DNA from: Acidobacteriota bacterium
GTDB lineage: Bacteria; Acidobacteriota; Terriglobia; Bryobacterales; Bryobacteraceae
NCBI GenBank assembly: GCA_025354885.1
Contig: JANXLY010000025.1
Location: 1 to 55,161 of the forward strand
Reading direction: 5' to 3'
DNA length: 55,161 nucleotides
In this document: positions 1 to 8,041 of the stretch, piece after piece
How the letters are laid out: every line of letters begins with the position of its first letter
How positions within the stretch are numbered: the first letter of the stretch is position 1
The notes under the pieces: model-generated
Databases searched by the model: none
The model's input: only the letters and a program-made list of their open reading frames with translations
Told to the model about the DNA's origin: nothing
Translations under genes and position numbers: made by a program

Positions 1-472
1 GAGCCGTCCACCTCTGGTCTCGGATCACACGGCGCTCGAGTTGCGGCCCCGCAGAGCCATGTCCTCCGTGTGACTTGGGCACTCTATCACGTTGGAAAAC
101 AGCTTCCGGAAATAGTTTACACAAAACTCTTGACACTACCCGTAGCGGATGTTCAGCGATCACCTCGACAAACCGTACTCCCTCTCCAAACCACACCAGA
201 CTCCCGCCTTCATGGCCCAAATCCACATCCTGCCAATCCACCCACTTCAAACGATCGCGTGAACCCCGCACATGAGCTTGAAAGTGTTCCTCACTGATCA
301 TTCCCAATCCGCGAAACAATCCATTCGCTTCAACCTGCTGCACTGCAACATCCAGCTTTGGCACGAGCTTTGCCTCGCCCAACATGCCTTGGCAAAGCCC
401 CAACACCGGTACCAGAAGAAACAGGAAAATCACGCCCACAAGGGAATCATAGCCAAATAGCACTGTGTTCAC
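1..472 (-). CDS. hypothetical secreted/membrane protein, C-terminus cut by window edge
   Basis: Reading the reverse strand from a GTG at 472-470, the frame stays open for 157 codons to the edge of the window, so the gene is truncated at its 3' end. The first residues (VNTVLFGYDSLVGVIFLFLL, then VPVLGLCQG) form a hydrophobic stretch like a signal peptide or membrane anchor. The rest is soluble-looking, with motifs such as WVDWQDVDLGHEGG and ERRVIRDQRW. I do not recognise the family. The start is uncertain: GTG is the first start before the hydrophobic stretch, and only a weak TTAGGT lies upstream. It is divergent from the next gene with about 25 bases between starts, so any promoters must overlap coding sequence. 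Small forward-strand frames in the same interval look like shadows. Confidence 0.5.
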   Translation of the reverse strand, partial: MNTVLFGYDSLVGVIFLFLLVPVLGLCQGMLGEAKLVPKLDVAVQQVEANGLFRGLGMISEEHFQAHVRGSRDRLKWVDWQDVDLGHEGGSLVWFGEGVRFVEVIAEHPLRVVSRVLCKLFPEAVFQRDRVPKSHGGHGSAGPQLERRVIRDQRWTA

Positions 473-497
473 CGTTGATTGACCTAACGAAGACAAG

Positions 498-1661
498 TTG
501 GCTAGCCTAGACCTAGTGGGCAAACTGTTGTCGTTGAAATCAGCATGGCTTCTGCTCGCTTGCCTGACAGCTTCAAGCTGTGCCGCCCGCCGTCCGACTG
601 CGCAAACCTGGCGCTTGTTGAACAACCCTCTACTCCTCCCGCCCGATCTCACAACTGCAGATATCGAAACAAGAAGCTTCAAGACTGCACTGCCTGCAGG
701 TCATGGACCCTGCCCCCCAAACTCCGAGGCGATCACTCTAAAAACAAAAGGAAAAACCGCAACCATCACAGTCAACCGAGCTGCCTTGTCGCAGCAGCGC
801 GGGGGATGGCTCTCAAATTGGGCGGCCAGCCTCGAATCACAAAAGTGTCTCCCGCGCATCCAGGCATTTCAGCTTGCAGAACAAATTGCCGTCTCCGTTC
901 CGCTCGACCCTTCCATGGCCTACCGCCTGCTTCAGACAGACAACATGCTCGGCGGCACAGTTGGACTAGGCACGAGCGACTACTTGATGGTGGTTAGCCC
1001 GCTCATGAAAGATTCCACAAAACCCCTCATTGAGAACGAAACTCTAAGTGGCAACGGGGTCACCCTCAACCTCACAGCCAAATCCACAGACAATCTGATC
1101 GGCTTCGAGCGGGCACTCTATAAAGTGCAAAGAATCCCGAACGGCAACGGCTACAGCATCACACCCCAATATGCTGACCGTCACATCGATGGCAAGATCG
1201 AACGCAACGCTCAACCCGTTACCAACTACTTTCGATTCCCCCCGGAAGGCGCGCATTTCCGAGTTTTTTACAAGACTGGCGAAAACGATTTTACTGCCCT
1301 GGTCGTTGCCGCACGCACGCCGGACGAGCTGGATGTCCGTACCGGCAAACTCAGCGCAAGCAACTCAGCCGCCCTCTGTCAGAAGGAAAGCGAAAACATG
1401 TGCATTTTGATTCCGAAAGCGGTAGCGATCAACCCGGTTGTCGCAGTCTCAATCAACGGTGAAGAGAAATTTCAAATTCGTGGCACCTCTCTCCAAACAG
1501 CGCTTCAACTTTCAGGCCAAACCAAACTTGAAACTATTCTGCCCCGGCTGAAAATCACAAAACCCTGGAAAGGTCAGCCCACCCCCGTGCAATTCGATCC
1601 AACGAGCAGCGCGATTCTAGAGCTGATCCTGCAAGGTGGGGAAACCATCTCCTGGAATTAG
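498..1661 (+). CDS. hypothetical lipoprotein
   Basis: This is a protein of about 387 residues that I cannot assign to a family. The N-terminus reads as a lipoprotein signal (KSAWLLLACLTASSC), with a cysteine directly after the hydrophobic core, so the product probably sits in the envelope. The lipobox is imperfect (ASSC). The mature part is mixed alpha/beta with several cysteines and no motif I recognise. The start is not certain: TTG at 498 has only a weak GAAG upstream, and GTG at 516 would give an equally good signal peptide. The ATG at 545 is in another frame and is not the start. Its stop (TAG 1659-1661) overlaps the stop of the convergent otnI gene by four bases. Confidence 0.6.
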   Translation: MASLDLVGKLLSLKSAWLLLACLTASSCAARRPTAQTWRLLNNPLLLPPDLTTADIETRSFKTALPAGHGPCPPNSEAITLKTKGKTATITVNRAALSQQRGGWLSNWAASLESQKCLPRIQAFQLAEQIAVSVPLDPSMAYRLLQTDNMLGGTVGLGTSDYLMVVSPLMKDSTKPLIENETLSGNGVTLNLTAKSTDNLIGFERALYKVQRIPNGNGYSITPQYADRHIDGKIERNAQPVTNYFRFPPEGAHFRVFYKTGENDFTALVVAARTPDELDVRTGKLSASNSAALCQKESENMCILIPKAVAINPVVAVSINGEEKFQIRGTSLQTALQLSGQTKLETILPRLKITKPWKGQPTPVQFDPTSSAILELILQGGETISWN

Positions 1662-2428
1662 CGGTGGAACCAGGCTAATCCATCTTCCGTCCTGGCGCGC
1701 GGTCGATATTCACAGCCAACATAGCCGGCATAACCGAGCTCATCGAGCAACTGGAACAGATGTGGATAATTGACTTCGCCTTCATCCGGCTCATGCCTAC
1801 CCGGCACGCTTGCAATCTGGACATGCCCAATTCCGTCGAAGTTATTTCTAAAAGTTGTGGAGAGATCGCCCTCCATGATCTGGGCATGGTAAAAGTCCAT
1901 CTGCACCTTCAGGTTGAGCTCGCCAATTTCCCTACGAATGGCATGCGCTTCAACCTGCGTATTCAAAAAGTAGCCTGGAATGTCGCGTGTGTTAATTGGC
2001 TCGATGACCAGCGTCAAGCCGTGCTTGGCCAATTCTTTGGAAGCCAGACGAATGTTGTCCACAAAGACGGAGCGATGACATCCATGGTCAGCACCTTCCG
2101 GGAACAACCCGGCCATTGCATGAATCGTCGGCGTGCCAAGCGAGAGAGCGTATTCAATCGCTTTGTGCACACCCGCCAGAAACTCAGCTTCACGCCCGGG
2201 CAGCGAGGCCATACCGCGCTCTCCAGCGCCCCAGTCGCCTGGCGGCATGTTGAAGAGCGCACTCTTCAGATTGCTTTCCTTCAACCAACTCGTAACATCC
2301 GCAACCGGATAGTCATAAGGAAACAGAAACTCAACAGCATCAAAACCCGATTTGGCGGCGGCGGCGAATCGCTCGGGAAACGATACCTCGTTGAACATCA
2401 TCGACAAGTTTGCAGCGAACTTGGGCAT
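1658..2428 (-). CDS. otnI: 2-oxo-tetronate isomerase (hydroxypyruvate isomerase family)
   Basis: A 256-residue TIM-barrel sugar isomerase of the Hyi/OtnI family. In the tetronate pathway OtnI interconverts 2-oxo-tetronate and 3-oxo-tetronate in the cytoplasm. The family N-terminus is visible (MPKFAANLSMMF, then FDAVEFLFPYDYP). So are the metal-ligand regions: E in LVIEPINTRD, D and H in QMDFYHAQ, H in GHVQIASVPGRHEPD, and E in YVGCEYRP. I chose the ATG at 2428, which is preceded by AAAGGA and matches the family start; a longer frame to 2476 would run into otnC. It is the last gene of the ltnD-otnK-otnC-otnI unit, ten bases after the otnC stop. The substrate is inferred from the neighbours; alone it could be called hydroxypyruvate isomerase. 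Confidence 0.9.
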   Translation of the reverse strand: MPKFAANLSMMFNEVSFPERFAAAAKSGFDAVEFLFPYDYPVADVTSWLKESNLKSALFNMPPGDWGAGERGMASLPGREAEFLAGVHKAIEYALSLGTPTIHAMAGLFPEGADHGCHRSVFVDNIRLASKELAKHGLTLVIEPINTRDIPGYFLNTQVEAHAIRREIGELNLKVQMDFYHAQIMEGDLSTTFRNNFDGIGHVQIASVPGRHEPDEGEVNYPHLFQLLDELGYAGYVGCEYRPRARTEDGLAWFHR

Positions 2429-2438
2429 CTTGGTCCTT

Positions 2439-3095
2439 TCAGAATTCCAGTTTGAAAACACTTTTGAGCTCGGCAATCTGGTCCGAATTCAGGCAATTCG
2501 TCGGTGTGTTGCGTAATAGAAGAAAGAGCTTCGCGGTTTCCTCAAGTTCCTCAGAGGCATAGACCGCCGCTTCAAGAGTAGATCCGGAGACGACCGGACC
2601 ATGATTGGAAAGCAGCAAGGCACTGTGTTTGGTGGCCAGACTCCGAATCGCCTGCCCCAGCAATGGATCGCCGGGCCGGTAATAGGGGATCAAAGGCAGC
2701 TTTCCGATCTTCATCACGAAGTATGCCGTTAGCGGTGGAATGCAACTTTCTGCGTCAAGTCCGCCAATGCAGGACACCGCCGCCGAGTAGGTCGAGTGCA
2801 GGTGCACGATGGCGCCGGCCATGCCGCGCTCCTCGTACATCGAACGGTGAAGAAAAGCCTCTTTCGAAGGCGGATCTCCAGACAGCAATTTGCCTTCCCA
2901 GTCCATCTTCGCAAGACGCGCAGGATCGAGATCACCCAGGCAGGCATTGGTTGGCGTGAGCAGCCACCCGTCATCCAGCCGCACGCTGACGTTTCCGCTG
3001 CTGCCCGCAGTGAGGCCGCGATCGTAAAGTGAGCGCGACTTCGCCACGATGTTCTCTCGCTGGCGGTTCTCTTCCGAGTGGGTCGAAATGTTCAT
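2439..3095 (-). CDS. otnC: 3-oxo-tetronate 4-phosphate decarboxylase (class II aldolase/adducin family)
   Basis: A class II aldolase-like protein of about 218 residues. In this pathway OtnC decarboxylates 3-oxo-tetronate 4-phosphate to dihydroxyacetone phosphate. Family features are the GLTAGSSGNVSVR loop that binds substrate phosphate, the acid in PPSKEAFLH, the zinc-binding HLHSTYS pair, and the third histidine in LLLSNHGPVVSG. I place the start at the ATG at 3095, whose A overlaps the otnK stop as TAATG, which implies translational coupling. A TTG-started form six codons longer is possible but less likely. A fuculose-phosphate aldolase function cannot be excluded from this protein alone, but the adjacent otnK, otnI and ltnD make OtnC much more likely. 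Confidence 0.9.
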   Translation of the reverse strand: MNISTHSEENRQRENIVAKSRSLYDRGLTAGSSGNVSVRLDDGWLLTPTNACLGDLDPARLAKMDWEGKLLSGDPPSKEAFLHRSMYEERGMAGAIVHLHSTYSAAVSCIGGLDAESCIPPLTAYFVMKIGKLPLIPYYRPGDPLLGQAIRSLATKHSALLLSNHGPVVSGSTLEAAVYASEELEETAKLFLLLRNTPTNCLNSDQIAELKSVFKLEF

Positions 3096-4372
3096 TAGAT
3101 TAGTTTGCTCCAAGCCTTAAGGAAGAAGTCCGGCGAACCGAAGTTGCCCGACTTGAGCGCCAGCGCCAGAGGACGCCCGACGCTATCTTTCGTGATCGCC
3201 GTTGTCCAGGGCACACCCGGATCAATTTCAACTCCGATACGGAGGCCCGACACACCCAGCGCCTGAACAACCGCACCAGACGTTTCGCCGCCGGCAACGA
3301 TCAATTGACCAACTCCCATCTCAATCAAGCCCTTCGCAATCGCCGCCAAGGCCGCTTCGATCAGCTTACCGGCTTTCTCGCTTCCCAATTGCATCTGCAC
3401 CGTCTTCACTGCCTCAGGAGAAGCCGTAGCGTAGAACAAGACGGGTTCGTCCTTGATCCGGCTCGCCGCCCACTCAAGCGCAGCCGCAACGACTTCGACA
3501 CCCCGTGCCAACTCAAAGGGGTCGACGTGGAATGATGGATGGACCGCGCGCATGGCCGCCACCTGCCCTTGAGTGGCGATGGAGCAGCTTCCCGAAATCA
3601 CGGCCCGCAACCCACCTGTGGGTGGCAGAGCATCAGCCACTCGATCGTCGGCAAGGAGACCAGCTCGCCGGAAGTTCTGCGGCAGGCCAAGAGCGATACC
3701 AGAACCGGCGGTCACTAGCTGCATCCCGGCACAGGCAGCGCCTATGGCCAGCAGGTCGTCATTCGAGAGAGCATCGACCACTGCGAAATTACAGCCCGCT
3801 GCTTCAAGGGCTCTAAACCGGGAGCGAATCGCTTCTTCACCTTTGAGCACCGTTGCATGCTCGGCCAGACCCACCCTGCCCTGGACCTGGGATTGCAGTA
3901 CGCGAACCAGACTGGAGTCGCCCATCGGCGTCAGCGGGTGGTGTCGCATGCCGGAATCCGACAGCAGCAGATCTCCGACAAACAGATAGCCCTTGTAAAT
4001 CGTCCGGCCATTGACAGGGAAGGCCGGGCAAGCAATCGTGAAACTACAACCAAGCTCTTTCATCAGGGCTTCCGCAACCGGTCCGATGTTCCCCTTGGAG
4101 GTCGAATCAAAAGTCGAACAGTATTTGAAGTAGAACTGGCGGCAACCGGTCTGCTGCAACCAGCGCAAGGCAGCCAGTGATTCAGCCACTGCTTCTTCGG
4201 CTGGCGAAGTACGAGACTTGAGTGCGATGACGACGGCGTCAATGTCATCGCCAGGCGATTCCTTTGGAACGCCGATCATTTGCACCGTGCGCATCCCGGC
4301 TTTGACCAGCATGCCGGCAAGATCTGTACCGCCAGTGAAATCATCGGCAATGCACCCAAGCAGAATTGCCAT
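3095..4372 (-). CDS. otnK: 3-oxo-tetronate 4-kinase (four-carbon acid sugar kinase)
   Basis: A 425-residue kinase of the former DUF1537 (OtnK) family, which phosphorylates 3-oxo-tetronate at O4 using ATP. The N-terminal substrate domain begins LLGCIADDFTGGTDLAG, a family signature, and includes FYFKYCSTFDSTSKGNIGP. The C-terminal nucleotide-binding half carries ISGSCSIATQGQV and the glycine-rich IVAGGETSGAVVQALG. Length is normal and no key motif is missing. Its ATG (4372) overlaps the ltnD stop as TAATG, and its own stop overlaps the otnC start the same way. That gives two coupled junctions in a row and indicates one polycistronic message. It acts after LtnD and OtnI and before OtnC. Confidence 0.93.
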   Translation of the reverse strand: MAILLGCIADDFTGGTDLAGMLVKAGMRTVQMIGVPKESPGDDIDAVVIALKSRTSPAEEAVAESLAALRWLQQTGCRQFYFKYCSTFDSTSKGNIGPVAEALMKELGCSFTIACPAFPVNGRTIYKGYLFVGDLLLSDSGMRHHPLTPMGDSSLVRVLQSQVQGRVGLAEHATVLKGEEAIRSRFRALEAAGCNFAVVDALSNDDLLAIGAACAGMQLVTAGSGIALGLPQNFRRAGLLADDRVADALPPTGGLRAVISGSCSIATQGQVAAMRAVHPSFHVDPFELARGVEVVAAALEWAASRIKDEPVLFYATASPEAVKTVQMQLGSEKAGKLIEAALAAIAKGLIEMGVGQLIVAGGETSGAVVQALGVSGLRIGVEIDPGVPWTTAITKDSVGRPLALALKSGNFGSPDFFLKAWSKLI

Positions 4373-5289
4373 TAGATTCCCCCTGCCAATTTGGGTTCGG
4401 GCAGGTTGATGCCAGGGAAGTTTTTGATGACCGCAGAGTCATCCTCAAGACCATGACCCGCTGCCGAAGCCTGCAAAAACATCTGATGCGCGGTCGCTGA
4501 AAGCGGCAACGGAAAAACGCTCTTCCTCGCATAGTCTAGAACGATGCTCAGATCCTTAACGAAAATATTGACGGCGGACAGAGGCGTGTAGTCTCCGGCT
4601 AGAATGTGCGCTACGCGGTTCTCGAACATCCAGGAATTCCCTGCACTGTTCGTGATCACTTCATAAACTTGATCCGGGTTGGCACCGGCGCGGATTGCGA
4701 GTGCCATGGCTTCCCCCGCAGCTGCGATGTGCACTCCGGCCAGAAGCTGGTTTACCATTTTGACAACAGATCCCGGCCCAGCCTCGTCGCCGAGACGATA
4801 GATCTTGCCGGCAATTGCTTCGAGAACTTCTTCGCACTTGGCGTAGGCGGCTGGCGAACCGGAAGTCATCATTGTCATCTCCCCGGACATAGCCTTAGCA
4901 GCGCCGCCTGAGAGGGGCCCGTCGATCATCAGCACGCCGATGCTTTCCAGACGCTTGGCCAACGACTTGGCGTAGTCCGGGGAAACGGTGGCGCTGGCAA
5001 TAACCACGGATCCCGACTTCAAATGCGGCGCAGCACCATTCTCTCCGAACAGAACTGCATCAGTTTGCTCTGCCGTAACTACGACGACAATCAGTACATC
5101 CACCAGTTGGGCCATTGAGGCAGGCGAAGTGGAGCTGACACCGCCAGAATCTACGATCTTCAGCACAGCTTCTGGTCGCACATCGTAGGCATGTACTTCA
5201 AACCCGTTTCGAACGAGTGTCATTGCTACGCCCATGCCCATGGCTCCCAGGCCGATCACGCCGACTGACGTCTTTGATTCGCGATTCAT
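4372..5289 (-). CDS. ltnD: L-threonate 2-dehydrogenase (beta-hydroxyacid dehydrogenase family)
   Basis: A 305-residue NAD(P)-dependent beta-hydroxyacid dehydrogenase. In this operon type LtnD oxidises L-threonate (or a close tetronate) at C2 to start the pathway to dihydroxyacetone phosphate. The Rossmann motif is near the N-terminus (GVIGLGAMGMGVA). The family substrate motif is DGPLSGGAAKA, and the catalytic lysine lies in GSVVKMVNQLLAG. The C-terminal helical domain is complete. It is the first gene of the reverse-strand unit, and its start faces the GntR-type regulator at 5425 across 135 bases with candidate operators. Relatives acting on 3-hydroxyisobutyrate or tartronate semialdehyde look similar, so the substrate is inferred from context. 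Confidence 0.88.
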   Translation of the reverse strand: MNRESKTSVGVIGLGAMGMGVAMTLVRNGFEVHAYDVRPEAVLKIVDSGGVSSTSPASMAQLVDVLIVVVVTAEQTDAVLFGENGAAPHLKSGSVVIASATVSPDYAKSLAKRLESIGVLMIDGPLSGGAAKAMSGEMTMMTSGSPAAYAKCEEVLEAIAGKIYRLGDEAGPGSVVKMVNQLLAGVHIAAAGEAMALAIRAGANPDQVYEVITNSAGNSWMFENRVAHILAGDYTPLSAVNIFVKDLSIVLDYARKSVFPLPLSATAHQMFLQASAAGHGLEDDSAVIKNFPGINLPEPKLAGGI

Positions 5290-5324
5290 TTACGTGCTCC
5301 CGAACTGTCGTGTCCCAAACCTAG

Positions 5325-5350
5325 TTGTCATACAACCAGACGTCAGACAA
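5325..5350. promoter_or_regulatory. candidate GntR/FadR-type operator pair
   Basis: In the gap between ltnD and its divergent regulator, TTGTCATACAA (5325-5335) exactly fits the TNGTNNNACNA pattern typical of FadR-subfamily GntR regulators. A second copy, ACGTCAGACAA (5340-5350), keeps the GT...AC core and starts 15 bases later. The position suits control of both divergent genes. That this regulator binds here is inference. Confidence 0.5.
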
Positions 5351-5424
5351 TATGATAGAAAGTACAGCACACGACTTGAAGGATTTCAAGATCGCTCCGT
5401 ACAAACATCCCAGAAAGCGTTGAA

Positions 5425-6159
5425 ATGGTATCTTTCCCCGAGTTCAAAGTTGAAAGGCTAAGCTCAGCAGGCTCCCTGGCTGATCGAGTATGTGAGGCGC
5501 TGAGTCAACTGATCCGCGGAGATAACTTTCCCCCAGGCTATCGTCTGCCCTCTGAAATGGGTATGGCCAGCCACTTTGGTGTTAGCCGGACCGTTGTTCG
5601 TGAGGCAATATCCCGCCTCAAGTCTGAAGGCCTGGTCGAGTCGCGCCAGGGTATCGGAGTATTTATCCGTGAAGGCAACATGGACGCTCCGTTCCGCATC
5701 GACCCAAACATCGTCGATTCGATCCAGTCTGTCCTTCAGGTGGTTGAACTGCGCATGGCGCTTGAGGGTGAAATCGCCGCATTCGCCGCCATGCGCCGTA
5801 CAACAAGGCAGTTGAATGCGATAACCAAAGCTTTGCGTCACATTGAGATCGAAGAGCGCGAGGGGAAAGATGGCGTGGACGCTGATGTGGCGTTTCATCG
5901 CAGGGTTGCAGAAGCATCCGGCAATCCGCATTTCCTCGCCTTGATCGAGTTTCTGTTTCCCTTCCTCAAAAGCGCCACTGCGACCAATCGCAGCTACGAA
6001 GCGACGAAGGCGTCCCTATCGAGAGAGGTTAAAGATGAGCACGCGGCAATTCTCGACGCCATTTCGAGACAGGACCCGGTCGCAGCGCGCACAGCAGCAA
6101 GAAGACATATGGAAGGTGCCACCCTGCGCTTGCGTGCCGTCGCGGCAAACTCCGCGTAG
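5425..6159 (+). CDS. GntR/FadR-family transcriptional regulator with FCD domain
   Basis: A 244-residue regulator with an N-terminal winged helix (about residues 10-80: SLADRVCEALSQLI, YRLPSEMGMASHFGVSRTVV, LVESRQGIGVFI) and a C-terminal all-helical FCD effector domain. The FCD metal/ligand residues are visible: D and H in DADVAFHRRVAEASGN, and histidines in VKDEHAAIL and ARRHMEG. It is divergent from the ltnD-otnKCI operon and separated from it by a short gap with candidate operator repeats. Repression of that operon, relieved by a pathway acid, is the natural inference. The effector cannot be read from sequence. The ATG at 5425 fits the family N-terminus. Confidence 0.9.
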   Translation: MVSFPEFKVERLSSAGSLADRVCEALSQLIRGDNFPPGYRLPSEMGMASHFGVSRTVVREAISRLKSEGLVESRQGIGVFIREGNMDAPFRIDPNIVDSIQSVLQVVELRMALEGEIAAFAAMRRTTRQLNAITKALRHIEIEEREGKDGVDADVAFHRRVAEASGNPHFLALIEFLFPFLKSATATNRSYEATKASLSREVKDEHAAILDAISRQDPVAARTAARRHMEGATLRLRAVAANSA

Positions 6160-6172
6160 CAATCTCACGGAA

Positions 6173-7024
6173 CTAGCCTGGGCTTTGCCACTTCGCGAGT
6201 AGCTTCACCAGATCCTGATGCATGTAGTAATCACTTTTTGCAACGCGCTCGATAGCAGCCTCAACTTCAGGGCGTGCTCCAGTCGCCTCGCTTCCCATCT
6301 CGCGCAGCAACGCGTAAATCTCATACATCTCACTCGTCGAGTTGTCAGCAAGTTGTCGCAGCCGCCCGCGAATCGGTGTCAGGACAGCCTCTCCACTCAA
6401 GGCAAACTCTTTCACCAGATAGCGGCCCCAGCTTCGGGCCTCTTCCTCAGAGTCCTGCAGAAGCACTGCTGCACGAGCCGAGAGATCAGGTAAGCCAGCC
6501 AAAAAATTTCTTGCCAGCCGCCGTGGCCCGTGAAATCGATTCGCTGCCGCTAATACGACCTCAATCGGCGTCTGATCATCCCATTGCAGGGCATCCCAGA
6601 TCTCGCTAAAGCCGCTCAATGCTTCTGGCAGCGATTCCGGGCTGGGGGCCATTGGAACTCCAAGCGGCAAGAGTCTTTCTCGCAACTCCAAGCCCGACTG
6701 GTCGGCCTCGGCTTTCTCAATCGCAGCACTCAATTCAGCCGTTGTTTCAAACAAGCATTGCGCCGAAAGATAAACACGTTTCTCCGCTATCATCGCAAAG
6801 CGCGGCCAAGACCCCGCCCAGTCTCGAATCGCTTCACTCATCTCGATCCAGGCATAGCCAAGAAGCTGTACATCACCGGGATGTGGCTCGTTTACGAGTG
6901 CATCTGACAGCTCTACATGCCCACACCGCACGCACGCCAACAGTTGCTGATTCCCAGGCAAGTTGTCCAGCACAGCAAGCAGCATACTCTCGGGACAACT
7001 ACAATCTACAGCCCTATTTGGCAT
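6173..7024 (-). CDS. hypothetical protein with N-terminal cysteine cluster
   Basis: A 283-residue protein of unknown family. The N-terminus has a cysteine group (CSCPESM, then CVRCGHVEL) that could bind zinc. The central part is acidic and helical, and the C-terminal 130 residues look like short helical repeats (LLQDSEEEARSWGRYLVKEF, EIYALLREMGSEATGARPEV), perhaps HEAT-like. No signal peptide or membrane segment is visible, so it is probably cytoplasmic. The ATG at 7024 has GGAG about nine bases upstream. It starts just past the hairpin terminator of the preceding reverse cluster, so it needs its own promoter. The stop lies 14 bases from the end of the convergent GntR gene. No function is proposed. 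Confidence 0.65.
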   Translation of the reverse strand: MPNRAVDCSCPESMLLAVLDNLPGNQQLLACVRCGHVELSDALVNEPHPGDVQLLGYAWIEMSEAIRDWAGSWPRFAMIAEKRVYLSAQCLFETTAELSAAIEKAEADQSGLELRERLLPLGVPMAPSPESLPEALSGFSEIWDALQWDDQTPIEVVLAAANRFHGPRRLARNFLAGLPDLSARAAVLLQDSEEEARSWGRYLVKEFALSGEAVLTPIRGRLRQLADNSTSEMYEIYALLREMGSEATGARPEVEAAIERVAKSDYYMHQDLVKLLAKWQSPG

Positions 7025-7055
7025 TTGCGTATCTCCTGGATCCTATCGCCAATCA

Positions 7056-7096
7056 AAAAGGGCATCGCTACCTTCTCAGGTGAGCGATGCCCTTTT
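7056..7096 (-). terminator. strong rho-independent terminator
   Basis: The arms AAAAGGGCATCGCT (7056-7069) and AGCGATGCCCTTTT (7083-7096) are perfectly complementary over 14 bases with a 13-base loop, and can extend by three more pairs with one bulge. Read on the reverse strand the stem is followed by a run of Ts. It sits 23 bases past the stop of the GYD-domain gene, closing that reverse cluster. The A/T-flanked arms would allow forward-direction activity too. Confidence 0.85.
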
Positions 7097-7118
7097 ACAA
7101 CTCTGGATGTCGAGCTTC

Positions 7119-7445
7119 TTATTTCTCGGCGCCCGGGGCGCGGTACTTCGAAGGCAGCTCAATTGCCGCATCAACCTCGTCCACGGTGAGTAGCGGGGTG
7201 ACTCTCAATTTGATTTTGCCAGCGACGCCGACTGCAAGCGACAAAGCCGCCGCCGAAATATTGTCTGGGGCATCAATGATCAACACCACATCGTCTGCAC
7301 CAAAGCAGAAATGCATGCTTTCGAGCTTGCCCTTCATTGCCTTGACCGCAGCCTGCACTGCCGCCTTGCGCCCGCTGGCCTTTTCCTTTACCAGACCCTG
7401 TAATCCCTCAGCTGTATAGCTTCCTTGAACCAAATACTTTGCCAT
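7119..7445 (-). CDS. GYD domain-containing protein
   Basis: A 108-residue protein matching the GYD family (compact ferredoxin-like fold, function unknown). The family pattern is clear: N-terminal KYLVQGSYTAEGLQGLVKE, the central LESMHFCFGADDVVLIIDAPD, then the helix ISAAALSLAVGVAG and a final strand KLRVTPLLTVDEVDAA. Length is typical. It is the last gene before the strong terminator at 7056-7096. It follows a small membrane protein, OmpH and groES on the same strand, with an 88-base gap to the nearest, so it may be in that transcript or have its own promoter. The family name does not identify a reaction. Confidence 0.88.
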   Translation of the reverse strand: MAKYLVQGSYTAEGLQGLVKEKASGRKAAVQAAVKAMKGKLESMHFCFGADDVVLIIDAPDNISAAALSLAVGVAGKIKLRVTPLLTVDEVDAAIELPSKYRAPGAEK

Positions 7446-7533
7446 TGTTTCTCCGTTTCATGCTCCGCTCTCATAACTTTTGATTTGATGCGCAGCCAAG
7501 AAATCATACCGCAACGCATTTCCAAGGGCAATG

Positions 7534-8037
7534 CTAAAGCGGTCGCACATTGGGTAGCGCACGATTCATACCGCTGCAGTCGTTGAAAATCGAAGCTAGC
7601 CAGGTCTGCCGCCACTCAGGCCAGGGGCTATAGCTCAGCGATTGATCCTCGCGCGAAATCCATATGTGCAAAGCGTCGTTGCCGAAACTCCACCCCACCC
7701 CGTAACCATCCCTGCAGCTCACTTTGCGCACAACCTTCATTTGCCCAAAGTCGGTATGTCCGCTCTTTGGGCCCCAATCTTCCAGAAATTTCTCGTAGCC
7801 ATAATCACGACATGGCTTGACAGGTGTGCATCCCCAATATTCGTAAGCAGCCTGATATTCTTTCTTTTCGAGCAACCCTTGAAATCCTGCCAGTCGGTGC
7901 TGTTCACTCGAATTTCGCAAGTAAAAATACCCTGCCAGCACTACAACTACCAGGCCCAAAAAACCGAGAACGGCGCGAACAATATTCTTGTTCCGCCGTT
8001 CTTCGCCTGCTCCGTATTGATCGAGGTAGGAAGACAT
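7534..8037 (-). CDS. hypothetical single-pass membrane protein
   Basis: A 167-residue protein with a charged cytoplasmic start (YGAGEERRNKNIVRA), one transmembrane helix at about residues 22-41 (VLGFLGLVVVVLAGYFYL) and an extracytoplasmic domain. That domain contains four cysteines (YWGCTPVKPC, VSCRDGYG, NDCSG) that could form disulfides, and an aromatic-rich C-terminal region. I do not recognise the family. The start follows the ompH stop by four bases, so the two are probably cotranscribed, which suggests an envelope role. The ATG at 8037 places the charged residues correctly for an N-in anchor. Confidence 0.7.
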   Translation of the reverse strand: MSSYLDQYGAGEERRNKNIVRAVLGFLGLVVVVLAGYFYLRNSSEQHRLAGFQGLLEKKEYQAAYEYWGCTPVKPCRDYGYEKFLEDWGPKSGHTDFGQMKVVRKVSCRDGYGVGWSFGNDALHIWISREDQSLSYSPWPEWRQTWLASIFNDCSGMNRALPNVRPL

Positions 8038-8041
8038 GTCC

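Noticed and set aside
70-297. Forward small gene at the left edge
   Set aside because: Proline- and threonine-rich, no recognisable feature, opposite a better reverse frame.
272-460. Forward small gene near the left edge
   Set aside because: It overlaps the reverse frame that has a signal-like start and no stop; no motif supports it.
1761-1769. Perfect DnaA box (TGTGGATAA)
   Set aside because: A single copy inside otnI, with no cluster or ori genes nearby; expected by chance.
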